Assembly (NCBI GenBank): GCA_021413675.1
Contig: JAIOQA010000076.1
Coordinates: 1-61,803, forward strand
Source of the DNA: Deltaproteobacteria bacterium
GTDB taxonomy: Bacteria; Myxococcota_A; Polyangia; Haliangiales; Haliangiaceae
Direction of reading: 5' to 3'
DNA length: 61,803 nucleotides
Shown here: piece after piece, positions 29,141 through 39,664 of the stretch
Layout of the letters: every line of letters begins with the position of its first letter
Position numbering within the stretch: the first letter of the stretch is position 1
Made by a program: the position numbers and the translations under genes
The notes under the pieces: model-generated
Database searches by the model: none
Seen by the model: the letters and a program-made list of their open reading frames with translations, nothing else
What the model was told of the DNA's origin: nothing

Positions 29141-30871
29141 ATGCTGACCTTCAGCCACGATCCCGACGTCGCCGAGCAGCAGATGAACGCGATCATCTTC
29201 TACCTGACCGCGTTCGGGTACATCGACGGCGAGTTCGACCTGACGGAGAAGACCTTCGTCAAGATCTACATCCGCCAGCTCGTTGGCGATCGCGCCAAGA
29301 CCCTCATGCCCGACGCCGACGCGCGGACCCGCGGCGAGGTCGTGTCGAAGTTCGTCGCGCACTTCCACGAGGTCTTCGAGCAGGTCGACCAGAACGTGCG
29401 CAGCCTGTTCGACGAGGTCACCGCCGACGGCGAGGACGTCAACGAGTTCGTCGGCGCCAAGCTCAAGCTGCGCTGCTACGAGATCTTCCAGCACTTCGAT
29501 CGCGACAACCGCCGCGAGCTGCTGTCGACCGTCGACGAGCTGATCTACGCCGACGGCACGGTCCACCCGGCCGAGGCCAAGTTCCGCGCCGAGATCGAGG
29601 CGCTGCTCGACGCCGAGGTCCCGACCGAGTTCGTCGCGCCCGAGGCGCCCGCGGACGAGGGCGAGCACATCGAGGAGCTCGACGTCGAGCCAGCCGCGAC
29701 CGTCGAGATCCTCGCCGCCGCGCAGGTCGCGCCGCGCGCCGACGATCACCCGTTCTTCGCCGGCTTCGAGGTCCACTACTCGTCGGATCCGATCCGCATC
29801 CGCGAGCAGGCCCAGGGCGACCTCGGGCTCATGCAGCGGTTCGTCGAGCAGCTCGGCGCGCAGCGCAAGGCCGGCGCCGGCAAGCTCAAGGGCCACCACG
29901 ACGTCGCCGACTTCGCCGGGCAGCGCGCCTTCCTCGACGGCCACGTCTACGTCCACCCGACGACACCTGGCCAGAAGTACGAGCTCTACGTGCTCGGCGA
30001 TCTGCACGGCTGCTACTCGTGCCTCAAGAGCTCGGTCCTGCAGGCCGACTTCTTCGCCAAGCTCGAGGCCTGGAAGCTCGATCGCTCGCGGCCCGAGCCG
30101 AAGCTGATCCTCCTCGGCGACTACATCGATCGCGGGCGCTTCAGCTACAACGGCGTGCTGCGCACGGTGATGCAGCTCTACCTGGCCGCGCCCGAGCACG
30201 TCTTCGTGCTGCGCGGCAACCACGAGTACTACATCGAGTACCGCGGCCGCATCTACGGCGGCGTGAAGCCGGCCGAGGCCATCAACACGCTCGTCGGGCA
30301 CATGCCGGGCGAGGTGTTCGAGGCGTACATGAACATGTTCGAGGCGCTGCCCAACATGTTGCTCTTCGACCGGCTGTTCTTCGTGCACGCCGGCATCCCG
30401 CGCGACGCCGAGCTCAAGGCCAAGTACCAGGACCTGTCGTCGCTCAACGACAGCGATCTGCGCTTCCAGATGCTGTGGAGCGATCCGTCGACCGCCGACT
30501 ACATCCCCGACGAGCTGCAGGCGCAGAACGCGCGCTTCCCGTTCGGCCGGCTGCAGTTCGAGGCGTTCATGGAGCGGATCGGCGCGACGATGCTGGTCCG
30601 CGGCCACGAGAAGATCGACGAGGGCTTCAAGGACGTCTACCCGGGCAACCCGACGGCGCTGCTGAATCTCTTCTCCGCCGGCGGCGCCGACAACGACGAC
30701 CTGCCGCCCGAGTCGAGCTACCGGACCGTGCGGCCGATGGCGTGCACGATCCACGTCGAGGACGGCGTCGCGCGGGTCACGCCGTGGGAGATCGACTACA
30801 AGCGCTACAACGATCCGCGGCGGAACCGCTTCTTCGCGACCGAGCCCGAGATCGAGCACAAGATCGGCTGA
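29141..30871 (+). CDS. PP1/PP2A-like Ser/Thr phosphatase with helical N-domain
   Basis: 576 residues. The C-terminal part is a calcineurin-like phosphoesterase of the eukaryotic PPP type: GDLHG (286-290), GDYIDRG (326-332), GNHE (359-362), the FVHAG motif and a later RGHE, which together bind two metals. The first 170 residues are all helical and acidic (FGYIDGEFDLTEKTF, ELIYADGTVHPAEAKF) and resemble TerB-like tellurite-resistance domains. An acidic linker joins the two. A cytoplasmic signalling phosphatase that could oppose the Ser/Thr kinases of this organism (inference). The start at 29141 is the first in-frame ATG after the promoter. Confidence 0.85.
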   Translation: MLTFSHDPDVAEQQMNAIIFYLTAFGYIDGEFDLTEKTFVKIYIRQLVGDRAKTLMPDADARTRGEVVSKFVAHFHEVFEQVDQNVRSLFDEVTADGEDVNEFVGAKLKLRCYEIFQHFDRDNRRELLSTVDELIYADGTVHPAEAKFRAEIEALLDAEVPTEFVAPEAPADEGEHIEELDVEPAATVEILAAAQVAPRADDHPFFAGFEVHYSSDPIRIREQAQGDLGLMQRFVEQLGAQRKAGAGKLKGHHDVADFAGQRAFLDGHVYVHPTTPGQKYELYVLGDLHGCYSCLKSSVLQADFFAKLEAWKLDRSRPEPKLILLGDYIDRGRFSYNGVLRTVMQLYLAAPEHVFVLRGNHEYYIEYRGRIYGGVKPAEAINTLVGHMPGEVFEAYMNMFEALPNMLLFDRLFFVHAGIPRDAELKAKYQDLSSLNDSDLRFQMLWSDPSTADYIPDELQAQNARFPFGRLQFEAFMERIGATMLVRGHEKIDEGFKDVYPGNPTALLNLFSAGGADNDDLPPESSYRTVRPMACTIHVEDGVARVTPWEIDYKRYNDPRRNRFFATEPEIEHKIG

Positions 30872-30931
30872 CGCGCGCGCGTGTGCCGGCGTTTGCCGCG
30901 GACGTGTCGACGGGACACGGCGGCTGGACGG

Positions 30932-30937
30932 TACGGT
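30932..30937 (+). promoter_or_regulatory. -10 hexamer TACGGT, leaderless start
   Basis: TACGGT ends exactly six bases before ATG 30944; no Shine-Dalgarno. The same hexamer precedes the gene at 33896. Confidence 0.5.
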
Positions 30938-30943
30938 CCCGCG

Positions 30944-32737
30944 ATGCGCCGCGCCGTGTTCGCCGGGTTGATCGTGGTCGCCGCCTGTGGTGGCGGGGCG
31001 GGTGGTGGTGGCGGCGACGACGAGCCGCCGCCGAGGGACGCCGAGATCCACGTGGTCTCGGGGACCACGACCAGCGAGGCCGGCGCCACCGCCGAGATCG
31101 GCGTGTCGCTGAGCGACGCGCCGACCGCGCCGGTCGTGATCGCGATCCAGAGCGATGATCCGGGCGAGGGCGCGGTCTCGCCGGCGACGATCCGCTTCGA
31201 GGCGGGCGATGTCGGCCCGCACACGGTGGTGGTGACCGGCGTCGATGACGCCGAGGTCGACGGCGCGCAGCCGTATCGCGTCGTGTTCGCGGCCGCGGTC
31301 AGCGATGACGCGGGGTACGCAGGCCTGATCGTGCCGCCGGTCGCGCTGACCAACGTCGACGACGATGTCGGCACGGGTACGGTGCGCGTGTTCCTGAACG
31401 GCCCTGGTGCGGGCACGGTCACGTCCGCACCCGCGGGGATCGCGTGCCCTGGCGTGTGCGTGGCCTCGTTCCCTGCGGGGACCACCGTGACCTTGACGGC
31501 AGCGGCGGGAACGGGCTCGCGGTTTGGCGGCTGGCGGGTGCCGGGCGTGGACTTCACGCCGACCCGCACCTTCGAGATCGGCGCTGGCGAGCTGCACCAG
31601 GCCAACGGGTTGTTCGTGCGCGACCAGCTTGCCTGGACTGCCGCCGTCGACTGGCCCGCCGTCGAGCGGCTCGACGTGGTCGCCGCCGCGGGCGATCAGC
31701 TGGTGGTCGGTGGCGAGCTGGATGGCCCGACGACGATCGGGGGGACGCCGCTGCCGTACGGTGGTGGCCGCGATCCGCTGATCGCCGCGTACGCCGCTGC
31801 CGACGGTGCGTTCCGGTGGAGCCGCAGCTTCGGGGGCACCGGCGATGCGCGCGTGCAGGCGATCGCGATCCTCCCGGGTGGCGATGTGGTGGTCGGCGGC
31901 TGGTTCACAGGCGAGCTCGATCTCGGCGCCGGGCCCGTCACCCCGTCGAGCACCACCGGTGGGTTCGTGGCGCGCCTGCGCGGCGCAGATGGCGCGGTCG
32001 TGTGGGCAAAGGCGCTCACCGCCGGTCCCTCGGTCTGGGTCGCCGGGCTCGGGGCGAGCCCGGACGGCGGGATCGTCGCCTGCGGCAGCGGCACGGCGCC
32101 GCTGGCCTGGCTTGATGGTGACGGCGGCCTGGTCGCCGCGATCACGCCCGGGCTCATGGCCGGCTGTGTGGCGATCGATCGCCGCGCCGGCGGCTGGGTC
32201 GCGGTCGGCGAGGGCGCGGGCGGGGGCTCCGCCGTGTACGTCTCGGTCGACGACGACCGCCACGTCGACACTGCCGAGTCGGTCTTCGCGACCAGCGCGT
32301 CCATGCGCATCAACGACATCGTCGCGCTGCCGACCGGCGGCGCGATCGTGCTGCTGGCGGTGACCATGGGCGTGGGGCTGTATGACCACTGGATGACGAA
32401 GGTCGACGCGGCCGGCAACGTGGTCGGGTCGATATCTGCCGCCAGCTCGAACTACTCCGATCGCTCGAGCGCGGCCGTGCTCGAGGCGCCGGACTCGCTC
32501 CTTGTCGCGCGTCAGATCGGCGCTGGAATCATCGTGCTCGAGCGCTACGACATCTCGAGTCTGATGCGGGTCGCGGGCTTCGATCTCGGCTCCACCGAGG
32601 TGTTCGACTTCGATCTCGCGACCTCCGCGGGGCACACCTTCCTCGCAGGCGACTCCTTCACCACCGAACCACTGATCGGCTGGCCGATGATGCTGCAGAA
32701 CGACGGCGGCTTCGTCAGCGAGCTGAAGCTGCCCTGA
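30944..32737 (+). CDS. Surface lipoprotein with Calx-beta, InlB-B and propeller repeats
   Basis: 597 residues. Lipobox VAAC then a poly-Gly stretch. A Calx-beta-like domain (about 30-135) ends in YAGLIVPPVALTNVDDD. A divergent InlB B-repeat follows (CPGVCVASFPAGTTVTLTA...FGGW, about 145-200), then beta-propeller-type repeats of the form VVVGGxFTGxLDLGxG and SFGGTGDARVQAIAILPGGDVVVGG. This type of lipoprotein is abundant in predatory Myxococcota and is thought to be surface-exposed. No enzymatic residues seen. Confidence 0.8.
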   Translation: MRRAVFAGLIVVAACGGGAGGGGGDDEPPPRDAEIHVVSGTTTSEAGATAEIGVSLSDAPTAPVVIAIQSDDPGEGAVSPATIRFEAGDVGPHTVVVTGVDDAEVDGAQPYRVVFAAAVSDDAGYAGLIVPPVALTNVDDDVGTGTVRVFLNGPGAGTVTSAPAGIACPGVCVASFPAGTTVTLTAAAGTGSRFGGWRVPGVDFTPTRTFEIGAGELHQANGLFVRDQLAWTAAVDWPAVERLDVVAAAGDQLVVGGELDGPTTIGGTPLPYGGGRDPLIAAYAAADGAFRWSRSFGGTGDARVQAIAILPGGDVVVGGWFTGELDLGAGPVTPSSTTGGFVARLRGADGAVVWAKALTAGPSVWVAGLGASPDGGIVACGSGTAPLAWLDGDGGLVAAITPGLMAGCVAIDRRAGGWVAVGEGAGGGSAVYVSVDDDRHVDTAESVFATSASMRINDIVALPTGGAIVLLAVTMGVGLYDHWMTKVDAAGNVVGSISAASSNYSDRSSAAVLEAPDSLLVARQIGAGIIVLERYDISSLMRVAGFDLGSTEVFDFDLATSAGHTFLAGDSFTTEPLIGWPMMLQNDGGFVSELKLP

Positions 32738-32835
32738 CCGGCGGGCGCCTGCCATCCGACCGCTGAAGATCCATCGGCGATCGCGACGCGATGTCGCTGC
32801 CATCCCCGGCGACGTTCGTGTTATTCGACGCCGCC

Positions 32836-33786
32836 ATGGACCAGAACATCCCGGTCGTCGATCTCCGTGACTGGCACGCCGGTGGCGAGGCCCGCGCGCG
32901 CTTCGTGCGCGGCGTCGGCGAGTCGCTCGCCGACATCGGCTTCTTCGCGGTGTCGTCGCACGGCGTGCCGGTCGACCTGACCACCGGCGCGTACGACGCG
33001 GCCCGCGCGTTCTTCGCGCTGCCGCCGGCGACGAAGGCCGCCTATCACCGCGCGAACGCCAAGGGCCAGCGCGGCTACACCGGCTTCGGCACCGAGCACG
33101 CCAAGGACTCGGGTGCGCCGGACCTGAAGGAGTTCTGGCAGGTCGGCCGCACCGACGTGCCCGATTCGCACGAGGTCCACGCGCCGTTCGGCCCCAACGT
33201 CTGGCCCGACGCCGACGTCCCGGCGTTCCGCGCGATCATGACCGGCCTCTACGGCGCGCTCGACGCGCTCGGCGGCGTGCTGCTCGAGGCGGCGGCCGCG
33301 TACCTGGGCGAGCCGACCGGGCTGTTCCGCGACATGTGCACGGAGTCCGACACGATCGTCCGCGTCATCTACTACCCGCCGGTCGCGAAGGACGCCCCGC
33401 CGGGCGCGATCCGCTCGGCAGCGCACGAGGACATCAACCTCATCACGCTCCTGTCGGGCGCGACCTCGGAGGGCCTCGAGCTCCTGCAGCGCGATGGCAC
33501 CTGGCGCGCGATCCACACCGGCTTCGACACGATCGTCGTCGACGCCGGCGACATGCTGCAGAACATCACCAACGGGCTCTACAAGAGCACCACCCATCGG
33601 GTCGTGAACCCGAAGGACGCCTCGAGCGATCGCTACTCGATGCCGTGCTTCATCCACCCGCGCAAGGAGGTCGACCTGACGCCCTTGCCGAGCTGTGTCG
33701 CGCGCACCGGTGGTGAGGCGCGGCACCCGAGCATCAACGCGGGCGACTACCTGATGAAGCGGCTGCGCGAGATCGGGCTGGCGTAA
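32836..33786 (+). CDS. 2-oxoglutarate/Fe(II) oxygenase, isopenicillin N synthase-like
   Basis: 316 residues, a typical length. It has the N-terminal DIOX_N region (IPVVDLRDWHAGG...GFFAVSSHGVP) and the C-terminal jelly roll. Iron ligands are H197, D199 and H254; R266 and S268 in RYS bind 2-oxoglutarate. Such enzymes hydroxylate small molecules, often amino acids or secondary metabolites; the substrate is not predictable here. It stands alone, not in a biosynthetic cluster. ATG 32836 is preferred over ATG 32791 because the domain begins at once. Confidence 0.9.
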   Translation: MDQNIPVVDLRDWHAGGEARARFVRGVGESLADIGFFAVSSHGVPVDLTTGAYDAARAFFALPPATKAAYHRANAKGQRGYTGFGTEHAKDSGAPDLKEFWQVGRTDVPDSHEVHAPFGPNVWPDADVPAFRAIMTGLYGALDALGGVLLEAAAAYLGEPTGLFRDMCTESDTIVRVIYYPPVAKDAPPGAIRSAAHEDINLITLLSGATSEGLELLQRDGTWRAIHTGFDTIVVDAGDMLQNITNGLYKSTTHRVVNPKDASSDRYSMPCFIHPRKEVDLTPLPSCVARTGGEARHPSINAGDYLMKRLREIGLA

Positions 33787-33882
33787 GCGCCTGCACTGGC
33801 GTTGCTGGACCGCGACGTCGGGTCGCGCACTCCGGTTCGCAACGGCGAGCAGATGACAGTCCCGGGCGCCGGCCCGTCGCGG

Positions 33883-33888
33883 TACGGT
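33883..33888 (+). promoter_or_regulatory. -10 hexamer TACGGT, leaderless start
   Basis: TACGGT ends seven bases before ATG 33896; no Shine-Dalgarno. Confidence 0.5.
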
Positions 33889-33895
33889 CCCTGCA

Positions 33896-35266
33896 ATGTC
33901 CTCGACACGCACCCCCTGGCGACGCGCGGCGCGCGCGTCCTTGCTCGCCGTCGCGGCGGTCGCCGCCACCGCGGGTCCCAGCGCCGCGCACTTCGCGATG
34001 CCGAAGTCGGTCGACTTCCTGCCGCGGCCCGGGCACCCGAACGACCTCTACCTCGAGGTCTCGTTCGGCCTGCTCGAGTCGCACGACGCCGGCGCGACCT
34101 GGCAGTACTACTGCGAGGATCCGATCCAGGGCGTGGGCTACGCCGGCATGTTCATCCCCGACATGGCGATCTCGTCGACGAACACGCTGTTCGCGACCAC
34201 GATCATCGGCCTGCGCGCGCGGCGCGACGGCTGCACCTTCGAGGCGACGCAGTTCGGCGAGAACTTCATCGCGCAGGTGACGGTCGCGCCCGACGGCACG
34301 GTCTACGCCGCCGCCGCGAATGGCGTGCCGCCCGACAGCACGATCTACAAGAGCACCGACGACGGCGTCACGTTCACGCCGGCCGGCGCGACCACACCCG
34401 GCGACGAGGCGGGCTGGACCAGCCTCGAGGTCGCGCCCTCGGACGCGCAGCGGGTCTACATCACCGGCTACCGGCTGGTGAACGGCGCGCGCGTGGTCAC
34501 GATGTACCGCAGCGACGACGCCGGCGCGAGCTGGACGCCGCTGTCGACCGCCGACTTCGCGTTCACCGCCAACTCCGATGTGGTGATCACGTCGATCTCG
34601 CCCGACGATCCGGACTTCCTGATCGCGCGCATGACCCACCGCATCGCCGCCGACGCGGACTCGATCTACCGCTCGACCAACGCCGGCCAGACCTGGACCA
34701 AGGTCAAGGACTTCGACTCGAACGCGCTCGGCATCGTGATCCGCAAGCTGACCGGCGCGGGCCCGGCCGCGACCAAGGCCCAGGTGCTGATCGGCGCCGG
34801 CCCGTCGGGCGTGTGGGCGTCGAGCGATGGCGGCCAGACCTTCACCAAGAACGCGGCGACCTCGGAGCTCCTGTGCCTGCGCGAGCACGGCGGCCAGCTC
34901 TACGGCTGCAACGACAGCAAGAACGACTCGACCGTGATGGCGCTGGGCAGCTCGGCCGACGCCGTCGACTTCTCGTCGATGGTGAAGTTCCGCGACATCA
35001 CGAGCATCACGAGCTGTCCGTCGGGCACGATCGTCCACGACCAGTGCGAGCTGGTCCGCTGGTGCTTCGTGCGCGATCTCTACGGGATCACGGCCAACCC
35101 GACCAACTGCTCGGTCGCCACCGACGCCGGCATCACGCCGGACGCCGGCATCACGCCGGACCCGCCGACGAGCTGCTGCTTCGCGGGCGGGGCCTCGGCG
35201 GCCAACGGCCTGATCGGCGTGCTCGCGGTCGCGCCCTGGCTGCGCCGCCGCCGCCGTCGATCCTGA
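33896..35266 (+). CDS. BNR/sortilin-type beta-propeller with MYXO-CTERM-like tail
   Basis: 456 residues: signal peptide (ending PSAAHFA) and a propeller with several Asp-box-like motifs (SHDAGATWQYY, KSTDDGVTFTP, RSDDAGASWTP, RSTNAGQTWTK, SSDGGQTFTK). A Thr/Pro/Asp linker with a tandem repeat follows, then a C-terminus of Ser-Cys-Cys, a hydrophobic helix and a run of Arg. That tail matches the MYXO-CTERM sorting signal (Cys, helix, Arg cluster) used to anchor proteins at the myxobacterial surface, here with two adjacent Cys. Probably a surface adhesin or glycan-binding protein. Confidence 0.85.
   Translation: MSSTRTPWRRAARASLLAVAAVAATAGPSAAHFAMPKSVDFLPRPGHPNDLYLEVSFGLLESHDAGATWQYYCEDPIQGVGYAGMFIPDMAISSTNTLFATTIIGLRARRDGCTFEATQFGENFIAQVTVAPDGTVYAAAANGVPPDSTIYKSTDDGVTFTPAGATTPGDEAGWTSLEVAPSDAQRVYITGYRLVNGARVVTMYRSDDAGASWTPLSTADFAFTANSDVVITSISPDDPDFLIARMTHRIAADADSIYRSTNAGQTWTKVKDFDSNALGIVIRKLTGAGPAATKAQVLIGAGPSGVWASSDGGQTFTKNAATSELLCLREHGGQLYGCNDSKNDSTVMALGSSADAVDFSSMVKFRDITSITSCPSGTIVHDQCELVRWCFVRDLYGITANPTNCSVATDAGITPDAGITPDPPTSCCFAGGASAANGLIGVLAVAPWLRRRRRRS
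35123..35158 (+). repeat. Perfect 18-bp tandem duplication
   Basis: Two identical copies of an 18-mer, encoding Asp-Ala-Gly-Ile-Thr-Pro twice, in the linker just before the sorting tail. Identity at the base level implies a recent duplication. Confidence 0.85.
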
Positions 35267-35342
35267 TTCTTTGACGCGCTCCGGGCCCGGCGGTCGTCTA
35301 AGATCGACACGCGCCGGATCGACCGGCGCCAGGAGCGCCGCC

Positions 35343-36371
35343 GTGGAGCTATCTCGCCTCGATCGGGTCGCCTACCGGACCCAGCACCTGTCGTTCCTGC
35401 TCAACGCCACGGTCCTGCAGGAGACCGCGCGCCTGGTCACCCGCACGCCGCGGGCCGCGATCGACGGCGACGTGCTGCGCGCGCTGCGCCGCCGCCACGC
35501 CGAGCTGCACGCCAGCGATCTCGCCAACGTCGACGCCGGCCTGTACCCGCGCGAGCTCTTGTTCAACATCCCGCTGCGCGACTACGCGCGCGCGTTCCCG
35601 GCGCTGGTCCGCGACACCGCGCGCATCATCCGCCGCAAGAAGGCCAACGACTGGCGCGACATCCCCGCGGTCGATCGCGATCGCTACCCGCCGTACTACC
35701 GGCGCACGTTCCACTGGCAGACCGACGGCTACCTGTCGGAGCACTCGGCCGAGATCTACGAGCTCGGCGTGGAGCTGCTGTTCCGCGGCACCGCGCAGGT
35801 GATGCGGCGCCAGGTGATCCCGCCGGTGACGCGCTACCTGCGCGAGACCGGGCGGCCGCCGTCGCACGTGCGCCTGCTCGATGTGGCGTGCGGCACCGGG
35901 CCGACCCTGCGCCAGCTCGCGACCACGCATCCGACGCTGCGCTATCACGGCGTGGACCTGTCGCCGCACTACGTGCAGACCGCGCGGCGCCGGCTCGCCG
36001 ATGTCGCCGAGCTGTCGCTGGCCGTCGAGAACGCCGAGGCGTTGCCCTACGCCGATGGCACCTTCGACGTGATCACCTGCGTCTATCTCTTCCACGAGCT
36101 GCCGCGCAACGCGCGCGCGAAGGTCGCGGCCGAGATGTTCCGGGTGCTGCGGCCGGGCGGCATCGCGGTGATCGAGGACTCGTGCCAGCTCGACGACTCG
36201 CCCGAGCTCGCGCCGGTGCTGTTCAACTTCCCGGTCGAGTTCCACGAGCCGTTCTATCGCGACTACCTCGATGACGCGCTCGCCGACATCCTCACGCGCG
36301 CGGGCTTCGCGGCGCCGACGACCGAGACCCACCTGGTGGCGAAGGTCGTGTACGCGCGCAAGCCGGCGTAG
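35343..36371 (+). CDS. Class I SAM-dependent methyltransferase
   Basis: 342 residues. The first 170 residues form a helical Arg-rich domain of unknown role. The Rossmann-fold domain follows, with motif I LLDVACGTGPT, the acidic end of strand 2 in YHGVDLSPHYV, NAEALPYADGTFDVI and the post-motif LRPGGIAVIEDS. It resembles UbiE/small-molecule methyltransferases. AGGAG at 35331-35335, seven bases before the GTG at 35343, fixes the start. A TAAGAT candidate -10 lies at 35299-35304. Substrate unknown. Confidence 0.85.
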   Translation: MELSRLDRVAYRTQHLSFLLNATVLQETARLVTRTPRAAIDGDVLRALRRRHAELHASDLANVDAGLYPRELLFNIPLRDYARAFPALVRDTARIIRRKKANDWRDIPAVDRDRYPPYYRRTFHWQTDGYLSEHSAEIYELGVELLFRGTAQVMRRQVIPPVTRYLRETGRPPSHVRLLDVACGTGPTLRQLATTHPTLRYHGVDLSPHYVQTARRRLADVAELSLAVENAEALPYADGTFDVITCVYLFHELPRNARAKVAAEMFRVLRPGGIAVIEDSCQLDDSPELAPVLFNFPVEFHEPFYRDYLDDALADILTRAGFAAPTTETHLVAKVVYARKPA

Positions 36372-36502
36372 ACCACGCGGATCGCCCAGCCAGTTCGCGT
36401 GGACAAGCGGGCGCCCGGCACCGCGCGATCGCGCAAGCGCGCGAGAACGGTGGCGCGTCACCGTCGAGCGTGAGGGTCCGCGGGTTGCAGCCCGGACGCG
36501 TC

Positions 36503-37045
36503 ATGTCGAACTTCCTCCGTCATGGTCAGCTCCTCGTCCTCTGCTCCGTCCTCGCCGTCGGTGCCTGCATGGCCGCCGATGCCCCCGATCCGGGCCCGGT
36601 CGCCGAGTCCGCCGGCGCGCCGCTGACCGCGGACGAGCTCGCGGCTCTGTCGAGCGCCGACATCGATGGCGATGGCACGCCGGCCACGCTCGCGCCGGGC
36701 GAGACCGCCTGGCTCGAGTCGCCGCCCGCCAGCTTCGAGGTCGAGCTGCCGGCGAACAGCAGCGCGGCGGTCTGCGCGTCCACCTACAGCACGTGGGACG
36801 CGGCCACGGTCACGCACGCGGTGAAGATCTGCGCGGATGGCCTCTGTCACTGGACCAAGTACCAGGTGGTGGAGCAGGTGACGTGCAACAACTACTGCAG
36901 CTCGCCGACCACCTGGTCGTGCACGGCCTGGGGCACCGCGACCCACCCAGGACACGCGACCACGCTGCCGGCGGTACAGGCGAACTCCGAGTGTCAGATC
37001 CCGTGCGGCTCGCTGAGCACCTGCTCGGGGTGCGTCTACCACTGA
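36503..37045 (+). CDS. Small Cys-rich lipoprotein
   Basis: 180 residues. The signal peptide ends in lipobox VGAC; a GTG at 36470 is in frame but MSNFLRHG is the natural n-region. After a Pro/Ala/Asp linker, with DIDGDGTPA recalling a calcium loop, the C-terminal 90 residues contain nine Cys (AVCAS, ICADGLC, TCNNYC, SCTAW, CQIPCGSLSTCSGC), suggesting a disulfide-bonded secreted module. Convergent with the sigma54 regulator. Function unknown. Confidence 0.65.
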   Translation: MSNFLRHGQLLVLCSVLAVGACMAADAPDPGPVAESAGAPLTADELAALSSADIDGDGTPATLAPGETAWLESPPASFEVELPANSSAAVCASTYSTWDAATVTHAVKICADGLCHWTKYQVVEQVTCNNYCSSPTTWSCTAWGTATHPGHATTLPAVQANSECQIPCGSLSTCSGCVYH

Positions 37046-37075
37046 GGCGCGACCGCCACCCGATCGCCGGCGCGG

Positions 37076-38437
<1,362 letters not shown>

Positions 38438-38653
38438 GTGGAGCGCGGCACTGTATCAGGCGCGTATGCGCCGGCACGACCCCGGGCGATCGCCGATTGC
38501 CCGGCGCGGCTGCACCCGGACCTGCCCCTGCCACCGCGCGCCTGCCGCAGCGGCGCCGCAGGTGCACCCGGCCGCAGTCCGAGGTGCACCCCAGTGGTCT
38601 TCACCCCTTGCGGGTGATCGCGGTCGGCCCGGCCGTTGCACTGGTCATGCTCG
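38438..38653. promoter_or_regulatory. Divergent region with extended -10 for regulator
   Basis: On the minus strand, TGATACAGT (an extended -10) lies 12 bases before the GTG start of the FHA regulator. For the plus-strand gene no clear promoter is seen. Confidence 0.4.
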
Positions 38654-39523
38654 ATGACACCGATGGGGCAGACCCGGCACACCGAACCACCGGAGCACTG
38701 GATCGCTCGCGCGGCGGTCACTGACTGGCGCGCGCTGTTCCCGCTGCGACACCAGCACGCCGAGCAGATCCGGCGCGTGGTGTCATCGCTGCCCCGATCG
38801 CTGTACCCCGAGGTCCGGGTCGCGTTCGGGCTCGATGCGGAGGCCCCGCCGCACCTGCAGGGCCGCCTCTATCGCGATCTCTATGTCGAGCGGCCGCCCG
38901 CGGCCTCGACCTGGGATGTCGCGCTCGGCGCGTTCCGCCGCGGCGATCCCCAGCCGCTGCGCCAGCGCTTCGCCGCGCGCGACGGCACGCCCGCCGACTG
39001 GATCCGCGCCTGGTACGAGATCACGACCCTCGCCGGCCGCATCGTGGTCGTGCCGCACCTCGACGATGGCGTCCGCCCGATCGCGGTGCCGCTCGATCTC
39101 GAGCCACCGATGGCCGCGGTCACCGCGCGGCTGATGCGCCCCGACGAGCTCGCGGTCGCGCTGACCCGCGAGCTGTACACCGGCTTCACCCTCGAGCGTC
39201 ACCGCACCGCGGCGGCGGCGACCGCGACCGCGGTCTCGCGCGGTGGTACCGGGCCCTGGCTCGAGGCCGCGATGTCCCTGCTGCTGCACCACCGTGATCG
39301 CGCGCCGGGCTTGCTCTCGGGCCACGGCGGCTTCCCCGGGGACGCGACCGAGCTCGGCGCGGTGTCGGCGGTGCTCGCCACGCCTGACGCGTTCGCCACG
39401 CACATCGCCGATGGCCTGTTCGCCACCTCGCGCCCGCGCCGCTGGCTCGCGTTCCGCCTCAGCGCCGCGTCGGGTCGCATCGCCGCGGGCTCGCACCCCG
39501 ATGACGGGATCGCGCTGTCATGA
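38654..39523 (+). CDS. Unknown soluble protein
   Basis: 289 residues from ATG 38654 (38663 is an alternative). No signal peptide or membrane helix. The sequence is Arg/Ala/Asp-rich with hydrophobic periodicity typical of an alpha/beta or helical fold (VAFGLDAEAPPHLQGRLYRD, AWYEITTLAGRIVVVPHLDD). I do not recognise the family. The base composition and codon pattern match neighbours. Divergent from the FHA activator, so it may be its target. A short duplicated segment encoding Asp-Gly-Ile-Ala-Leu-Ser-stop lies across and just after its end. Confidence 0.6.
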   Translation: MTPMGQTRHTEPPEHWIARAAVTDWRALFPLRHQHAEQIRRVVSSLPRSLYPEVRVAFGLDAEAPPHLQGRLYRDLYVERPPAASTWDVALGAFRRGDPQPLRQRFAARDGTPADWIRAWYEITTLAGRIVVVPHLDDGVRPIAVPLDLEPPMAAVTARLMRPDELAVALTRELYTGFTLERHRTAAAATATAVSRGGTGPWLEAAMSLLLHHRDRAPGLLSGHGGFPGDATELGAVSAVLATPDAFATHIADGLFATSRPRRWLAFRLSAASGRIAAGSHPDDGIALS

Positions 39524-39560
39524 GCGTCGCGTGCGACGGCATCGCGCTGTCGTGATCAGA

Positions 39561-39584
39561 GCCTGAGAAGCTTCGCTTCTCGGC
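39561..39584 (+). terminator. Hairpin between convergent genes
   Basis: GCC, a bulged T, then GAGAAGC pair with GCTTCTC and GGC around a TTC loop. No strong T tract follows, so it is a weak terminator candidate. A second imperfect hairpin (around 39643-39668) faces the gene on the other strand. Confidence 0.45.
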
Positions 39585-39664
39585 TCCCTTCGATCGATCG
39601 GCCCGCGCGAGGACGCGCAGCCCGATCTCATCCGGAACCTGAGCCGCGGAACCTTCGGTTCTGC

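Noticed and set aside
28853..32803. A 1316-residue open frame on the minus strand
   Set aside because: Shadow of the phosphatase and propeller lipoprotein genes, with low-complexity composition.
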